From: Candidatus Rifleibacteriota bacterium
Lineage (GTDB): Bacteria; Muiribacteriota; Ozemobacteria; Ozemobacterales; Ozemobacteraceae
Reading direction: 5' to 3'
NCBI GenBank assembly: GCA_015232575.1
Contig: JADFZL010000020.1
Location: forward strand, 45,941 to 109,940
DNA: 64,000 nt
In this document: positions 16,973 to 25,797 of the stretch, piece by piece
How the letters are laid out: each line of letters opens with the position of its first letter
Position numbering within the stretch: the stretch's first letter is position 1
Position numbers and translations under genes: made by a program
The notes under the pieces: generated by a model
The model's database searches: none
What the model was told of the DNA's origin: nothing
Seen by the model: the letters and a program-made list of their open reading frames with translations, nothing else

Positions 16973-18250
16973 TTATGTCTGGCAGACGATTGGTGAATGG
17001 AAGACTTCGGAAATAATGTTGGCGGCTTTGTCTGCCATATCTGGGGAGAAAAGCAGGGGCGGTTCGATTCTGAGGATGTTTCTTTTGTTTCCGCCGATTC
17101 CGATCAGAAGGAGTTTTTCGAAACAGCCTGCCATGACCGTGTTTGCGGTTTCGTTTGAATCGGTCTCAATTCCTATCATAAGCCCTTCTCCGCGTATTTC
17201 GATGCACTTTTCGATATCTGACAGTTTTTCGGAAAGGGATGCCATCAGTTTTTCGCCGGTTGCAGCGGCATTTTCAATTAAACTGTTTTTTTTGATGAAT
17301 TCAAGAGTGGCAATAGCAGCTGAACATGAAACTGGATTTCCGCCAAATGTGGAAAAATTAAACTTGCCGGACATTGCCAGCGAAGTTTTTTCATCGGAAA
17401 CGACAAGACCCATCGGAAAACCGTTTGCGATGCCTTTTGCCATACAGACAATGTCTGGTTTCAATTCATGTTTCTGAAAACCAAAAAGCTTTCCTCCAAG
17501 TCTTCCAAAACCAGTTTGTACTTCATCGACGGTCAATATTAGATTATGCTTTTCAACAATATTACCCAATCGTTGAAAAAATCCCTGCTGAGGTGTTATT
17601 ATGCCACCGACTCCCAAAACAGGCTCAAGTATAAAACCGCAAATCTGGCCCTGTTTCCGTTGAACCATTTCTTCTGCTGGTACCAGGCAGACTCCCGAAC
17701 ACACTGACGAGCCAGGAATACAACGTTTGAGTCTGCTGTTGAAATTCCCTTCAGGACACTCACGACAATTCGGTGTTGGAGCGAAAATTACGCGGTCGTC
17801 TTCAAAAACAGCAGGTTTCCACATATCAAGCCCGGTTACTGATTTAGAAAGATAGGTTCCTCCATGAAAGCCATCTGAGAAAGCAACAATAAGAGGCTTT
17901 CCCGACCTGGTTCTCATCGTCTGACATGCGAAATCACAAGCTTCAGAGCCTGAATTAACGAAAAAATATCTGCTCAGATTTTCAGGTAGCTCTTTTGAAA
18001 GAGCCTGCATATAGCGTCTTTGAATGTCTGATTCGTAAATGTTCGAGCAATGACCAATTTTTCCAATCTGAGCAATAACTGCAGAATTCACTTCAGGATT
18101 ACAATGTCCCACTGCAACGCTTGCTACCCCGGCGTATGCATCTAGATACGCTTTTCCATCCGAACTATATATTGTACAATTTTCGGCACGTTCTGCCGAC
18201 ATTTTTCCTTCATGGTAACGTCGTACGAAGTGGAACAATTCTGGTTTCAT
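16973..18250 (-). CDS. Class III PLP-dependent aminotransferase with Cys-rich insert
   Basis: A 425-residue fold-type I aminotransferase of the ornithine/acetylornithine/AGXT2-like class. PLP-binding features are GSEA near 101, VDEVQTGFGR (Asp242) and the Schiff-base lysine Lys272 in CMAKGIANGFPMG. Residues 160-190 carry five cysteines (Cys162, 165, 177, 184, 188), a loop that could bind a metal or form a structural site; simpler family members lack it. It transfers an amino group between an amino acid and a keto acid or aldehyde. It is the last gene of the unit starting at 21139 and follows the SPASM radical SAM by 69 bp, so it may aminate a keto or aldehyde group on the pathway product. Substrate unknown. 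Confidence 0.85.
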   Translation of the reverse strand: MKPELFHFVRRYHEGKMSAERAENCTIYSSDGKAYLDAYAGVASVAVGHCNPEVNSAVIAQIGKIGHCSNIYESDIQRRYMQALSKELPENLSRYFFVNSGSEACDFACQTMRTRSGKPLIVAFSDGFHGGTYLSKSVTGLDMWKPAVFEDDRVIFAPTPNCRECPEGNFNSRLKRCIPGSSVCSGVCLVPAEEMVQRKQGQICGFILEPVLGVGGIITPQQGFFQRLGNIVEKHNLILTVDEVQTGFGRLGGKLFGFQKHELKPDIVCMAKGIANGFPMGLVVSDEKTSLAMSGKFNFSTFGGNPVSCSAAIATLEFIKKNSLIENAAATGEKLMASLSEKLSDIEKCIEIRGEGLMIGIETDSNETANTVMAGCFEKLLLIGIGGNKRNILRIEPPLLFSPDMADKAANIISEVFHSPIVCQT

Positions 18251-18319
18251 ATTTTCAGACCGCCCGTTTTCATTGTAAAAATATCAAGACGCTCACCAAA
18301 AGGTCACATCCCATCACTG

Positions 18320-19759
18320 CTAGCATTTGAAGCAAATTCGTTTTAATCGCATCACAGATCCGTGAAAATCTATTGTCTCTGGAAAAATAGTATCTGGCTG
18401 CATGCGATCAGCGAGAGGCTGTCCGCAAAATACAAATAACTCTTCGGAAATTTTTGAAAATTTGTATAGTTTCGATTCGGAAACTTCATTAATAGAAGTA
18501 CAAACATTCATCGCCGCTTCAAAAAGCAGCTTTGAAAATGCGCAGATTTTGGGACTGTTTCCGACAAGACTGCCGGTCGATTTCAAAGACTCCTGGCGGC
18601 ACCCGCCACCGCAGAAATATCTAATCTGGCATTCACTGCATTTTTGGCGTTCATCAACTTTCACCTGCCACTGAGAAAGCAATTTTTCTGAAATGTCAAA
18701 ACTGCCTAGATTCCATGATTCATCACCGACCAATCTATGACATGGATGCACAGATCCATCAGGAGAAGCTGTAAAATAGCCGTTTCCAGCCCTGCAATGA
18801 TTCAGAGCAACTTTCCTGCCAAGAATTCCTTCGCAGAAACGGTTCAGCTCAAGAATCCCGGAGAATCTTCCACGAGATAGAAGCTTTGAATAATTCTGTG
18901 CAATTTTCAGATAATTTTCTCTGAAAGCTGCGGTAAAATGGTTTTCGCCCTCAACCGCTGCTGGATAAATACTTGCGTAATCAAAAAGATTTTTATCGGC
19001 TATTTCATTTACAATTTCGTACAACCTTTTATCCTGCTGATACACCGTGATTCTTGCTACAATAATGCTTTCCGGACAAACTTCACGTATTTTTTCAAGA
19101 TTTTCTATTATTGGCTCCCACGAAGGGGAACCATTTTTAAATGGCCGTTGAGAATTCTGAGCAAGCTGGTCGCCATCAATTGAAACGCTGAAAATAAAGG
19201 GAACTTTGCTGAAAAATTCCAACATTTCTGGCGTTAATTCAGTTAAGTTTGTTGAAACTCTTCTGACAATTTTTCTATTTCCATTGAGGCTTTTTTCAAT
19301 TTCAGAAAGCTCATCAGAAGCAGCTTCAAATGCCGGGAAATTCAAAAGTGGCTCACCACCAAAAAATTCTACTCTGAAATCACGTTTTATGTCAGAAGCC
19401 ATAAAAGCATTTCTCACGGCTTTAACCGAATCTTCCGGAGACATTTCACGCATAATACGGCTGTAGTTGCCGCCTTTGGCGTAACAATAAACGCATGCAA
19501 GATTGCACTTGTCTGTCAGGTTAAGATTCAACGCTGAAACAGATGTATTTGGCAAACCACGCTGTTTAAGGGTCTTTTGATTTTCATTTTCGATTTTTGC
19601 TGAAATAAGATTTGCCAGTTCGCTTAGTTGAACATCTGAAAATTCCGAGCCAGAGGCACAGTCTATTTCGTATAAAGCTGAGTTTCCTGCCAAAAACAAA
19701 AAAATACCTTTCCGGTTTCTTACCAGGCAGGAATCGGAAAGGTATTTCAGATTAAGCAT
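18320..19759 (-). CDS. Radical SAM/SPASM domain protein
   Basis: A 479-residue enzyme. An N-terminal ~75-residue segment is followed by the radical SAM core with CxxxCxxC (Cys85, 89, 92 in CNLACVYC) and the GGEPLL motif. A C-terminal SPASM region contains CSECQIRYFCGGGC plus further cysteines, predicting one or two auxiliary Fe-S clusters. SPASM enzymes commonly modify peptides or proteins (thioether, C-C or oxidative links) and the N-terminal segment might bind a substrate. The 97-residue gene 4 bp upstream is the natural partner candidate. About 80 residues follow the SPASM cysteines and end in FKC. Confidence 0.85.
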   Translation of the reverse strand: MLNLKYLSDSCLVRNRKGIFLFLAGNSALYEIDCASGSEFSDVQLSELANLISAKIENENQKTLKQRGLPNTSVSALNLNLTDKCNLACVYCYAKGGNYSRIMREMSPEDSVKAVRNAFMASDIKRDFRVEFFGGEPLLNFPAFEAASDELSEIEKSLNGNRKIVRRVSTNLTELTPEMLEFFSKVPFIFSVSIDGDQLAQNSQRPFKNGSPSWEPIIENLEKIREVCPESIIVARITVYQQDKRLYEIVNEIADKNLFDYASIYPAAVEGENHFTAAFRENYLKIAQNYSKLLSRGRFSGILELNRFCEGILGRKVALNHCRAGNGYFTASPDGSVHPCHRLVGDESWNLGSFDISEKLLSQWQVKVDERQKCSECQIRYFCGGGCRQESLKSTGSLVGNSPKICAFSKLLFEAAMNVCTSINEVSESKLYKFSKISEELFVFCGQPLADRMQPDTIFPETIDFHGSVMRLKRICFKC

Positions 19760-19763
19760 ATAT

Positions 19764-20057
19764 TTACCCGACGAAGAAAGCTTCTGTCGGATAATAAGCG
19801 CGATCTTCGAGTTGAAAGACAGATAAAGTCATTTCCGGAAGATATTCGAAGTTAAACTCAATCTCGCGCGGATGTGTTCTGGAAAGAAGAAATCTATAAC
19901 TTTTATCATGTGAGGGAACTTTTACTTCTTCAGTTTTCGATTCTCCACCACGAAACAAACGTACCAATTTTAAGCGGGTTTCCCCTTCAAATTGTCTGTC
20001 GAGTTGAAAATGCAGCAGATAATAATCTTCGGTCCACTTGTAAGAGAATTTTTTCAT
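19764..20057 (-). CDS. 97-residue protein between two radical SAM genes, unknown function
   Basis: A small soluble protein without signal peptide or recognised domain, rich in aromatic and charged residues (KWTEDYYLLHFQLDRQFEGE; ends PTEAFFVG). The alternating hydrophobic pattern suggests a beta-rich fold. It starts 5 bp after the AmmeMemoRadiSam-type gene and ends 4 bp before the SPASM radical SAM, so it is co-translated with both. It could be a modification substrate, a recognition partner or an unrelated structural protein. It has no Cys and no leader/core pattern typical of ribosomal peptide precursors. Confidence 0.75.
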   Translation of the reverse strand: MKKFSYKWTEDYYLLHFQLDRQFEGETRLKLVRLFRGGESKTEEVKVPSHDKSYRFLLSRTHPREIEFNFEYLPEMTLSVFQLEDRAYYPTEAFFVG

Positions 20058-20062
20058 AATAA

Positions 20063-21139
20063 TCAGAATACCATCGGAGTTCTATGACCGCATTTGATAC
20101 AAACGCCTGATTTATCAATAGTCTCGCTGACATTAGTCGTAAGGCCGAAACGCTCAACAAGTTTTTCGCCGCATTTCAGACAATATGTATTCAAACCGGG
20201 CGACTCAAAAGCGTTTCCGACATAAACATACTTCAGACCTTTTTCAAGTCCCCTATTTCTGGCGTTTTCAACGTCAATCAGAGGTGTTTTTTCATACTGC
20301 ATGTATTTGTAATCAGGGTGGAAGCGGGTAAAATGCAATGGAACATCAGGAGAAAGGTCACTCATTACAAAATTGATCATTTTGTCATAGTTCTGATTGT
20401 TGTTTGTAAGACCCGTTACCACAAGATTACTGACTTCGAGATGTGTTCCACCGCGGTATACCTGACGAGCCCCTTCAAGAACAGGTCCAAGCCAGCCTTT
20501 GGTAAATTTCGTATAATAATCTTCATCCATGGCTTTGATCGACACAGCGAAAACATCAATCACTTTCCGCAGCTCTGAAACCGCTTCAGGGTTGAGAAAG
20601 AAAGCTGACTTGAAAAGATTCAGCAAACCACGTTTTCGAGCCTCTGCAGCAGTATCAATTACAAATTCGAACCAAACTGCCGGATCATTGTACGTCCAGG
20701 AAAGAACTTCTATTTCTTCAGAAAGAGCTTTATTTATGAGCTCTTCAGATGTATATTCCTGAATAGATTCTGGAGGAGTATATTGGAACTGGGAATAAGT
20801 CCAATTTTGACAGTAATCACAGTCCAGATTGCACCCGAAATTTCCCATCGAAAGGATTTTTTTTCCGGGCTTATAATGGAAAATGGCCTCTGCTTCTATT
20901 CTTTCAACAGTTACATGGGTCGCTTTTCCATAGTTCTGCGTAAAAAGTCTTCCGCCAATATTTTTCCGGACTTTACAAAAACCGACACTTCCCTTTTCAA
21001 TAGTACAAACACGCGGACAAAGGATACATCTTACTTTGTCATTAGAAAGTCTTTCATAAAGATAAGCTTCCTTGCGATCGTCATTCCACTGCTTATGCAG
21101 ATTATAACGTGGGGAATTTTCACTAAAAAGCTGGGTCAT
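20063..21139 (-). CDS. AmmeMemoRadiSam-type radical SAM enzyme (AmrS-like)
   Basis: A 358-residue protein of the pyruvate-formate-lyase-activating-enzyme-like AmrS family. An N-terminal Cys motif (Cys38, 41, 45, 55; CILCPRVCTIEKGSVGFC) precedes the radical SAM CxxxCxxC (Cys103, 107, 110; CNLDCDYCQNW). A C-terminal CxxC...CxxC zinc-ribbon-like segment ends the protein. AmrS usually accompanies the MEMO and AMMECR1 families, and neither is in this window. It opens a transcription unit with an AGGAGGTAAT Shine-Dalgarno and a strong promoter. Its reaction in this family is not established. Confidence 0.85.
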   Translation of the reverse strand: MTQLFSENSPRYNLHKQWNDDRKEAYLYERLSNDKVRCILCPRVCTIEKGSVGFCKVRKNIGGRLFTQNYGKATHVTVERIEAEAIFHYKPGKKILSMGNFGCNLDCDYCQNWTYSQFQYTPPESIQEYTSEELINKALSEEIEVLSWTYNDPAVWFEFVIDTAAEARKRGLLNLFKSAFFLNPEAVSELRKVIDVFAVSIKAMDEDYYTKFTKGWLGPVLEGARQVYRGGTHLEVSNLVVTGLTNNNQNYDKMINFVMSDLSPDVPLHFTRFHPDYKYMQYEKTPLIDVENARNRGLEKGLKYVYVGNAFESPGLNTYCLKCGEKLVERFGLTTNVSETIDKSGVCIKCGHRTPMVF

Positions 21140-21170
21140 ATTACCTCCTGAAACCGAGCCAAGTCGTATA

Positions 21171-21199
21171 AGTATAAACCCCTATTTTCATTTCGTCAA
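21171..21199 (-). promoter_or_regulatory. Sigma-70-type promoter of the AmrS-SPASM-aminotransferase unit
   Basis: Minus-strand TTGACG (21199-21194) and TATACT (21176-21171) with 17-bp spacing, 32 bp before the ATG at 21139. It shows that genes at 16973-21139 can be transcribed independently of the operon upstream. Confidence 0.75.
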
Positions 21200-21577
21200 G
21201 CATCCACTCTGAAGAAACTGCAAACTTTTTTTAATTATCGCTTACACCCCGCCCAGCAGCCGAACGGCTGCTATTTCTCTTAAAAGTTCAAAAAAAACTT
21301 CTAAAATATCAGTGACGCAATCCAGAAAGCGATGGGTTATTATCGTAAGACAACACCAAAACATCTCGCAGCTTCTCAATAATATGAAATATAAAAGCCC
21401 CGCCAATCATCATTAATTCTGAAAATCTCTCTTAGTCATCTCGAATCTTAAATCTTGAATCTAAATCCTAAATTCTAAAATCTTGAAAATCTGCGTAATC
21501 TGCGGACAAAAATCTTTTCTTTTTTTGTCTTGTCCTTTCTTGCCCTGTCTTTTTTTTGTTGTCTTTTGTCTCTTTAT
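21200..21577. repeat. Low-complexity intergenic region
   Basis: Contains stuttering pieces such as AATCTTAAATCTTGAATC and TCTGCGTAATCTGCGG around 21440-21510, then a T/C-rich tract with repeated TTGTC units (21520-21575). No gene is visible. The separation between the B12-type radical SAM and the AmrS-type gene suggests an operon boundary. Confidence 0.5.
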
Positions 21578-22990
21578 TCAGAGTGAGCGGCTCTTCAGCC
21601 ATTCCACATGAGCTTCCATATTTGGACGCCAGGTGTTAAAACACCGGTTGAAGCCAAATTGAAACATTTTTTCATAAGTTGTCAGCATCCTGGGAATTCT
21701 TGAAAGCGCAGCAATTCTATGATAACCAGCGTTTATTGCAGCCTGAAGCTGAGATGGTTTCATGAGAGACGGTCTGTGGGAAACAAAGACCGTAGCACCA
21801 AAACTCGTGTCAGAGAGAACTCTTCCAGCATCTTCCGTGGAATTGCCATTCTCATCACGGTTCATTATTCCTACCGGCAAAACCTGAGCAATCAGCTTTT
21901 TATCAATGATGTAATCGAAAATTCCGGAAACACTTTCGAGGGTATCGGTGTCAAAACCGGCAACAAAATAGCCATAAGGAGCAATTCCGTATTTACGGCA
22001 TTGTTCAATTGCATAATCGTTCTGCGATATAGTTGTTCCCTTTGATTCCCCGTCGAGAGATTTTTGAAAATTTGATTCGAAGCCAATAGCCAGACTGACG
22101 AACCCTGCTTTTCTGAAAAGAGACATCAGTTCATTGTCTGCCGTTGGTTGTACATGAAACTGAGCCGAATATCTCGGGGAATGGTTCCGTGAAACGTGGG
22201 CAATACGCCTGAGAAGTTCTTTTGTCCATTCAATATCGCCAAAGAGACAGTCGTCTACCAGCATTACGTGAACTGGTGAACTGTTTCCGTGTATTTTCAG
22301 AATCATTTCAAGATCTGTTGTTACGTTATCAAGATTTCTTTTTACATAATTTCTGGGACTTTTGCAGAAGCGGCATTTTCTTATGCAGCCGGTAGACGCG
22401 AAAAGCGAATAAATTGCCGGCTTTGGGCCTCCGAAAAGGCCGTTTCTGACTGAAAAAGGACCAATTGAGTCAACAAGATCATAGCGAGTCAGCCCGTCAT
22501 CTGTTTCAGAAGGCAAATCACTTCGAAAGATTCCGACAGCGTTTTTTACTATGATTCCGGGAATTTCTCCTTCATAACAGCCATTCAAGGAGTCAATCCA
22601 CAATGGAAATGATTTCTCTGCGCGTCCGGCAAAAACTGCATCCGAAGAAACAAGAAGCTTGTCAGCAAAAGCCGCAGCCGATGCTCCACCAAATGATACC
22701 GGCATATCAGGTTTCAGACGTTTCAATATTTGCGCAATCTGAAGGCCTCGAATGAGCGTATTCAAAGCAACAGATATTCCTACTGAATCATAGTTTTCTG
22801 AAATTTCTTTCAGAAGCTGAGGCGTAAACTCAATTATTTCTTCAGCAAATACTCTGGCTGAATATCCTTTCCTTTCAAGAAAACCGGCGATAAAAGGAGC
22901 ACCAGTGCGTATCTGACAACGAAGTTCCGTCACTACACATTCCGAAGCAACTGACGGCTCAAGAAGAGCTATTCTGGTTATCTTTTTCAT
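21578..22990 (-). CDS. B12-binding-domain radical SAM protein
   Basis: A 470-residue class B-like radical SAM enzyme. The N-terminal ~130 residues form a cobalamin-binding-like Rossmann domain (VGISVALNTLIRG; VSFGGASAAAFADKLL); the radical SAM motif is Cys202, 206, 209 in CIRKCRFC. Such enzymes methylate unactivated carbon or phosphorus, or rearrange rings, using SAM and often methylcobalamin. ATG 22990 has TAGGAAGAT just upstream. A 44-codon gene ends 6 bp before it. It lies in the biosynthetic block next to ACP, FabG and MMPL genes, so a lipid or polyketide substrate is plausible but unproven. Confidence 0.85.
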   Translation of the reverse strand: MKKITRIALLEPSVASECVVTELRCQIRTGAPFIAGFLERKGYSARVFAEEIIEFTPQLLKEISENYDSVGISVALNTLIRGLQIAQILKRLKPDMPVSFGGASAAAFADKLLVSSDAVFAGRAEKSFPLWIDSLNGCYEGEIPGIIVKNAVGIFRSDLPSETDDGLTRYDLVDSIGPFSVRNGLFGGPKPAIYSLFASTGCIRKCRFCKSPRNYVKRNLDNVTTDLEMILKIHGNSSPVHVMLVDDCLFGDIEWTKELLRRIAHVSRNHSPRYSAQFHVQPTADNELMSLFRKAGFVSLAIGFESNFQKSLDGESKGTTISQNDYAIEQCRKYGIAPYGYFVAGFDTDTLESVSGIFDYIIDKKLIAQVLPVGIMNRDENGNSTEDAGRVLSDTSFGATVFVSHRPSLMKPSQLQAAINAGYHRIAALSRIPRMLTTYEKMFQFGFNRCFNTWRPNMEAHVEWLKSRSL

Positions 22991-22996
22991 ATCTTC

Positions 22997-23131
22997 CTAA
23001 ATATCTTCCCAGGTTGAGTATGTCATTCTGCGCCTGTTTTCCCCGGAAACAGGCCAACCAGCGAAAAGCCTGAATATCCCTATAATCATTCTGAAAACAA
23101 ACTTAATTTTTTTCAATATCTTGCTGATCAT
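22997..23131 (-). CDS. 44-residue basic peptide upstream of the B12-type radical SAM
   Basis: ATG 23131 is preceded by AGGAAAATAACA, a good Shine-Dalgarno at 7-8 bp, and the frame ends at TAG 22997-22999, whose surroundings supply the ribosome-binding site of the next gene. The peptide begins with a basic amphipathic or membrane-inserting half (MISKILKKIKFVFRMIIGIF) and ends in WPVSGENRRRMTYSTWEDI. Its tight coupling argues that it is translated. It could be a small membrane partner or a modification substrate. No family recognised. Confidence 0.55.
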   Translation of the reverse strand: MISKILKKIKFVFRMIIGIFRLFAGWPVSGENRRRMTYSTWEDI

Positions 23132-23153
23132 TGTTATTTTCCTAAGTACACCA

Positions 23154-23238
23154 AATCTTAATAAAGGAGCCATTTCAGCTACAGAATTTCTACTTTATCA
23201 TTTAGATCGAAGGAGAAATCTCGCATTTATCAGACCTC
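23154..23238. repeat. Dispersed intergenic element, copy 2
   Basis: Contains AATCTTAATAAAGGAGCCAT and, about 30 bp on, AGATCGAAGGAGAAATCTCG, both also found near 48487-48550. It separates the methylthiotransferase-like genes from the 44-aa gene. Confidence 0.65.
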
Positions 23239-23347
23239 TCACATTCCTTCCAGATGATAGCTTAACACAAAGTTACACGAAAATTGACCCCAAGTTAAGT
23301 TTTTGTGTACTAAGCCTGCAATTCGATCTTTCTAACCTTGCCCCGAA

Positions 23348-24586
23348 TTATTGAAAACCTGCGATTTTATCTACCAGAAACGCTGGAAGTCCAACAATTT
23401 TCTGTAGTTTGAATTTCCGAAGAAGCATATCGTGGCGCTTCTTTTTTACTTCATCGGAAATCTGATCACTCATCTGTGCTGCCGGTGTATTGGGTCGTGC
23501 TTCAAAAATCAGAATCTGGAAGAAAGAAATCGGAAGCCTGTCAATCAGCCGAGCGGTTTGCCTGAACTGTTCTTCGGTTTCCCCCGGAAAACCAACCATC
23601 AGAATTGAAGCCAGCCTGGGTGCCTTTTTTCCGATAGATGCAATTTTTTGCAGAGCTTTTTCAAGATCTGAAATCGAATAATCACGGTTCATCTTCCGTA
23701 CCAGTTCATCTGAGCCGCTCTGAATCGGAACACAGAACGCTGAAATTCGACCTGTCGAAAATATCGGTAAAAGTTTATCAATATGCCTGATAAGGAATTT
23801 GGGTTCAACAAATCTGATATTAATTTTGAAGTTATCACCCGTTTTCAGCATTTCCGAAAGCAGTTCCGGAAGATCGCTTCCGATATCGTGTCCATAAGCT
23901 CCCATATCATCGCCGGCAAGAGAAATTTCGCGAACTCCATGTTCAACAGCTTTTCTGGTTTGTACAATTATTTTGTCAACAGGAACACTTTTCAACCGTC
24001 CCTTAGCCTTTCTTACAGCGCAGTAAGCACAATTTCCGAGGCAGCCAACTGAGCCTCTGATGAAAAACCATCCCTGATCGGGGAATGTTGCCATCCAGTC
24101 TGGCACAAGCGAAAGGCTCAATTTATCTGAGATGGAGCCTAGCGCCTTCTTGACTTTCAGAACATTTACAAAAAGGCGATTGGTTTCATAGTCGTGAAAA
24201 TTCACATAATTACTCGTTACCGCCTCAAGCTTAACATCGGCAGATACAAGAGAATTCATTTTTTCAAGTTCGAGCGGAGCAACTGTTTCGAGATCTTTAA
24301 ATTGTCTGATTCGCTCTGGATTAATCTTCGAAAGGCAACCGGTACAAATTATTCTGGCTCCATTTTTCCGCAATCGGTCTTTTTCAGTAAGATCATCCGC
24401 CGAAGCATCCTCATAATGCTGATTATAAGCACAGGTTGAAACAATGATATCATCGGCAGAATCGGGTTTGTCCGTTTCGCTCCAGCCATTGGCAAGATAT
24501 AAGTTCCTGATACTGTTTGAATCAAGCGCGATTTCAGTACAAGGGTGTGCGGAATTGCTTATAAAAAAAGTTTTCATTGACTTCAT
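23348..24586 (-). CDS. Methylthiotransferase-like radical SAM protein without TRAM domain (paralogue 1)
   Basis: A 412-residue member of the MiaB/RimO superfamily. The three N-terminal cysteines for the auxiliary cluster are present (Cys16 in SAHPCTE, Cys52 in STCAYNQ, Cys84 in CTGCL) and the radical SAM triad is Cys182, 186, 189 (CLGNCAYC). After the radical SAM domain the protein ends; the ~60-residue TRAM domain that binds RNA or ribosomal protein in MiaB/RimO is missing. It is paired with a paralogue 8 bp upstream. The cysteines support sulfur insertion or methylthiolation; the lack of TRAM and the location argue for a small-molecule, lipid or peptide substrate. Confidence 0.85.
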   Translation of the reverse strand: MKSMKTFFISNSAHPCTEIALDSNSIRNLYLANGWSETDKPDSADDIIVSTCAYNQHYEDASADDLTEKDRLRKNGARIICTGCLSKINPERIRQFKDLETVAPLELEKMNSLVSADVKLEAVTSNYVNFHDYETNRLFVNVLKVKKALGSISDKLSLSLVPDWMATFPDQGWFFIRGSVGCLGNCAYCAVRKAKGRLKSVPVDKIIVQTRKAVEHGVREISLAGDDMGAYGHDIGSDLPELLSEMLKTGDNFKINIRFVEPKFLIRHIDKLLPIFSTGRISAFCVPIQSGSDELVRKMNRDYSISDLEKALQKIASIGKKAPRLASILMVGFPGETEEQFRQTARLIDRLPISFFQILIFEARPNTPAAQMSDQISDEVKKKRHDMLLRKFKLQKIVGLPAFLVDKIAGFQ

Positions 24587-24594
24587 GTTTTATC

Positions 24595-25797
24595 TTAATC
24601 CCAGCCCAGAAATGATCTGGCGTGTTTTCTTATTGCCATACGATGAACAGTGGCATATCGCCTTGCTTTCACTTCATCTGAAACCTTATTCGGGAATGTT
24701 GAAGACTTTGTATTGGGGCGATCTTCATAAGGGAAAATGAGATAGAGCGAAAAGTTAACTTCCCGCACCAGGCGCAGAGTATCTCTGAAATCTTCATCAT
24801 TTTCGCCCGGAAAGCCAACAATAATATTAGTTGCCATCATGCGAACCTTTGACAGACGCAATACATCATTAACACCGTTCTTTATCTGGCTGAAAGTATA
24901 TCTGCGATTCATAGACTTGAGAATACGGTCGCTTCCCGATTGTGCCGGAACACAGAAACTAAGTATTTTTCCAGTCTGAAATGAAGGAAGGAGCTTGTCA
25001 AAAAGCTTCATAAGCCAGTATGGATCAATAAATCTGAGATTGATTACAAAATCACCTTTAAGTTTGCATAATTCACTCAGAAGCTCAGCCAGATCAGTTC
25101 GCGCATCAACACCGTATCCGCCCATATCCTCGCCTGTCAGAGCGATTTCTTTGTATCCAAGCGCTATTCCCTGCTCAGCCTGTCTGACAATAGAATCAAT
25201 CGGAACACTCTTGATAAAGCCCTGTGCATGGCGTATACCACAATATGTACAAGAACCAGTGCATCCAGTGGCACATCTGACACAGAACCATGACGCAGAA
25301 GGAGTTGTGAGAAGAGGTTTCGGAACCTTAATGAATGGAAGGCGCTTATGCCATTGTTCAAACCGCGCTCTCGCCTTCACCCAGAAAGCAATTCTTGGAT
25401 CAGCTTCATATTCATCTGATGAAATGAAGTTGTTCTGCAAGTCTTCAAGCTTCACTCCGAAATTCATGCGTTCATTGAATTTCTCTATTTCCTTTGTTGA
25501 AATGCAGACTCCGTTGAATTCTTTGCGCAATCGTTCCTTATTAATTTCCGGAAGGCAGCCGACAACAATCAATTCTGCATCAGACCGCTTCTGGGAAAGC
25601 TTTGCCCGAATTTCTCCTATTTCATAATCTTCAGACATCTGGTTGAATCCACACGTCGAAAGAATAACCATATCAGCTTCCGGAGCATTTTTCGTAACCT
25701 GCCATCCGTTTGCCTCAAACCAACGTTTCAACAGGTTCGCATTCATGGCATTTTCCGTACATGGGTGCAGTGTTGAACCTACATAGACTTTTTTCAT
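24595..25797 (-). CDS. Methylthiotransferase-like radical SAM protein without TRAM domain (paralogue 2)
   Basis: A 400-residue paralogue of the next gene. Auxiliary cluster cysteines are Cys13 (TLHPCTE), Cys49 (STCGFNQ) and Cys81 (VGCLPE); the radical SAM motif is Cys179, 183, 186 (CTGSCTYC). Both paralogues share the distinctive HPCTE first motif instead of the usual GCQxN, and both lack TRAM. It overlaps the MMPL exporter gene by 4 bp (ATGA), so it is translationally coupled. The two copies may act at different positions of one product or form a heterodimer. Confidence 0.85.
   Translation of the reverse strand: MKKVYVGSTLHPCTENAMNANLLKRWFEANGWQVTKNAPEADMVILSTCGFNQMSEDYEIGEIRAKLSQKRSDAELIVVGCLPEINKERLRKEFNGVCISTKEIEKFNERMNFGVKLEDLQNNFISSDEYEADPRIAFWVKARARFEQWHKRLPFIKVPKPLLTTPSASWFCVRCATGCTGSCTYCGIRHAQGFIKSVPIDSIVRQAEQGIALGYKEIALTGEDMGGYGVDARTDLAELLSELCKLKGDFVINLRFIDPYWLMKLFDKLLPSFQTGKILSFCVPAQSGSDRILKSMNRRYTFSQIKNGVNDVLRLSKVRMMATNIIVGFPGENDEDFRDTLRLVREVNFSLYLIFPYEDRPNTKSSTFPNKVSDEVKARRYATVHRMAIRKHARSFLGWD

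Noticed and set aside
23121..23354. 77-codon plus-strand frame
   Set aside because: Spans the dispersed repeat and antisense of the 44-residue gene; no start signal.
24995..25627. 210-codon open frame on the plus strand
   Set aside because: Antisense to the methylthiotransferase-like gene, which has clear domain motifs; no ribosome-binding site or family resemblance.
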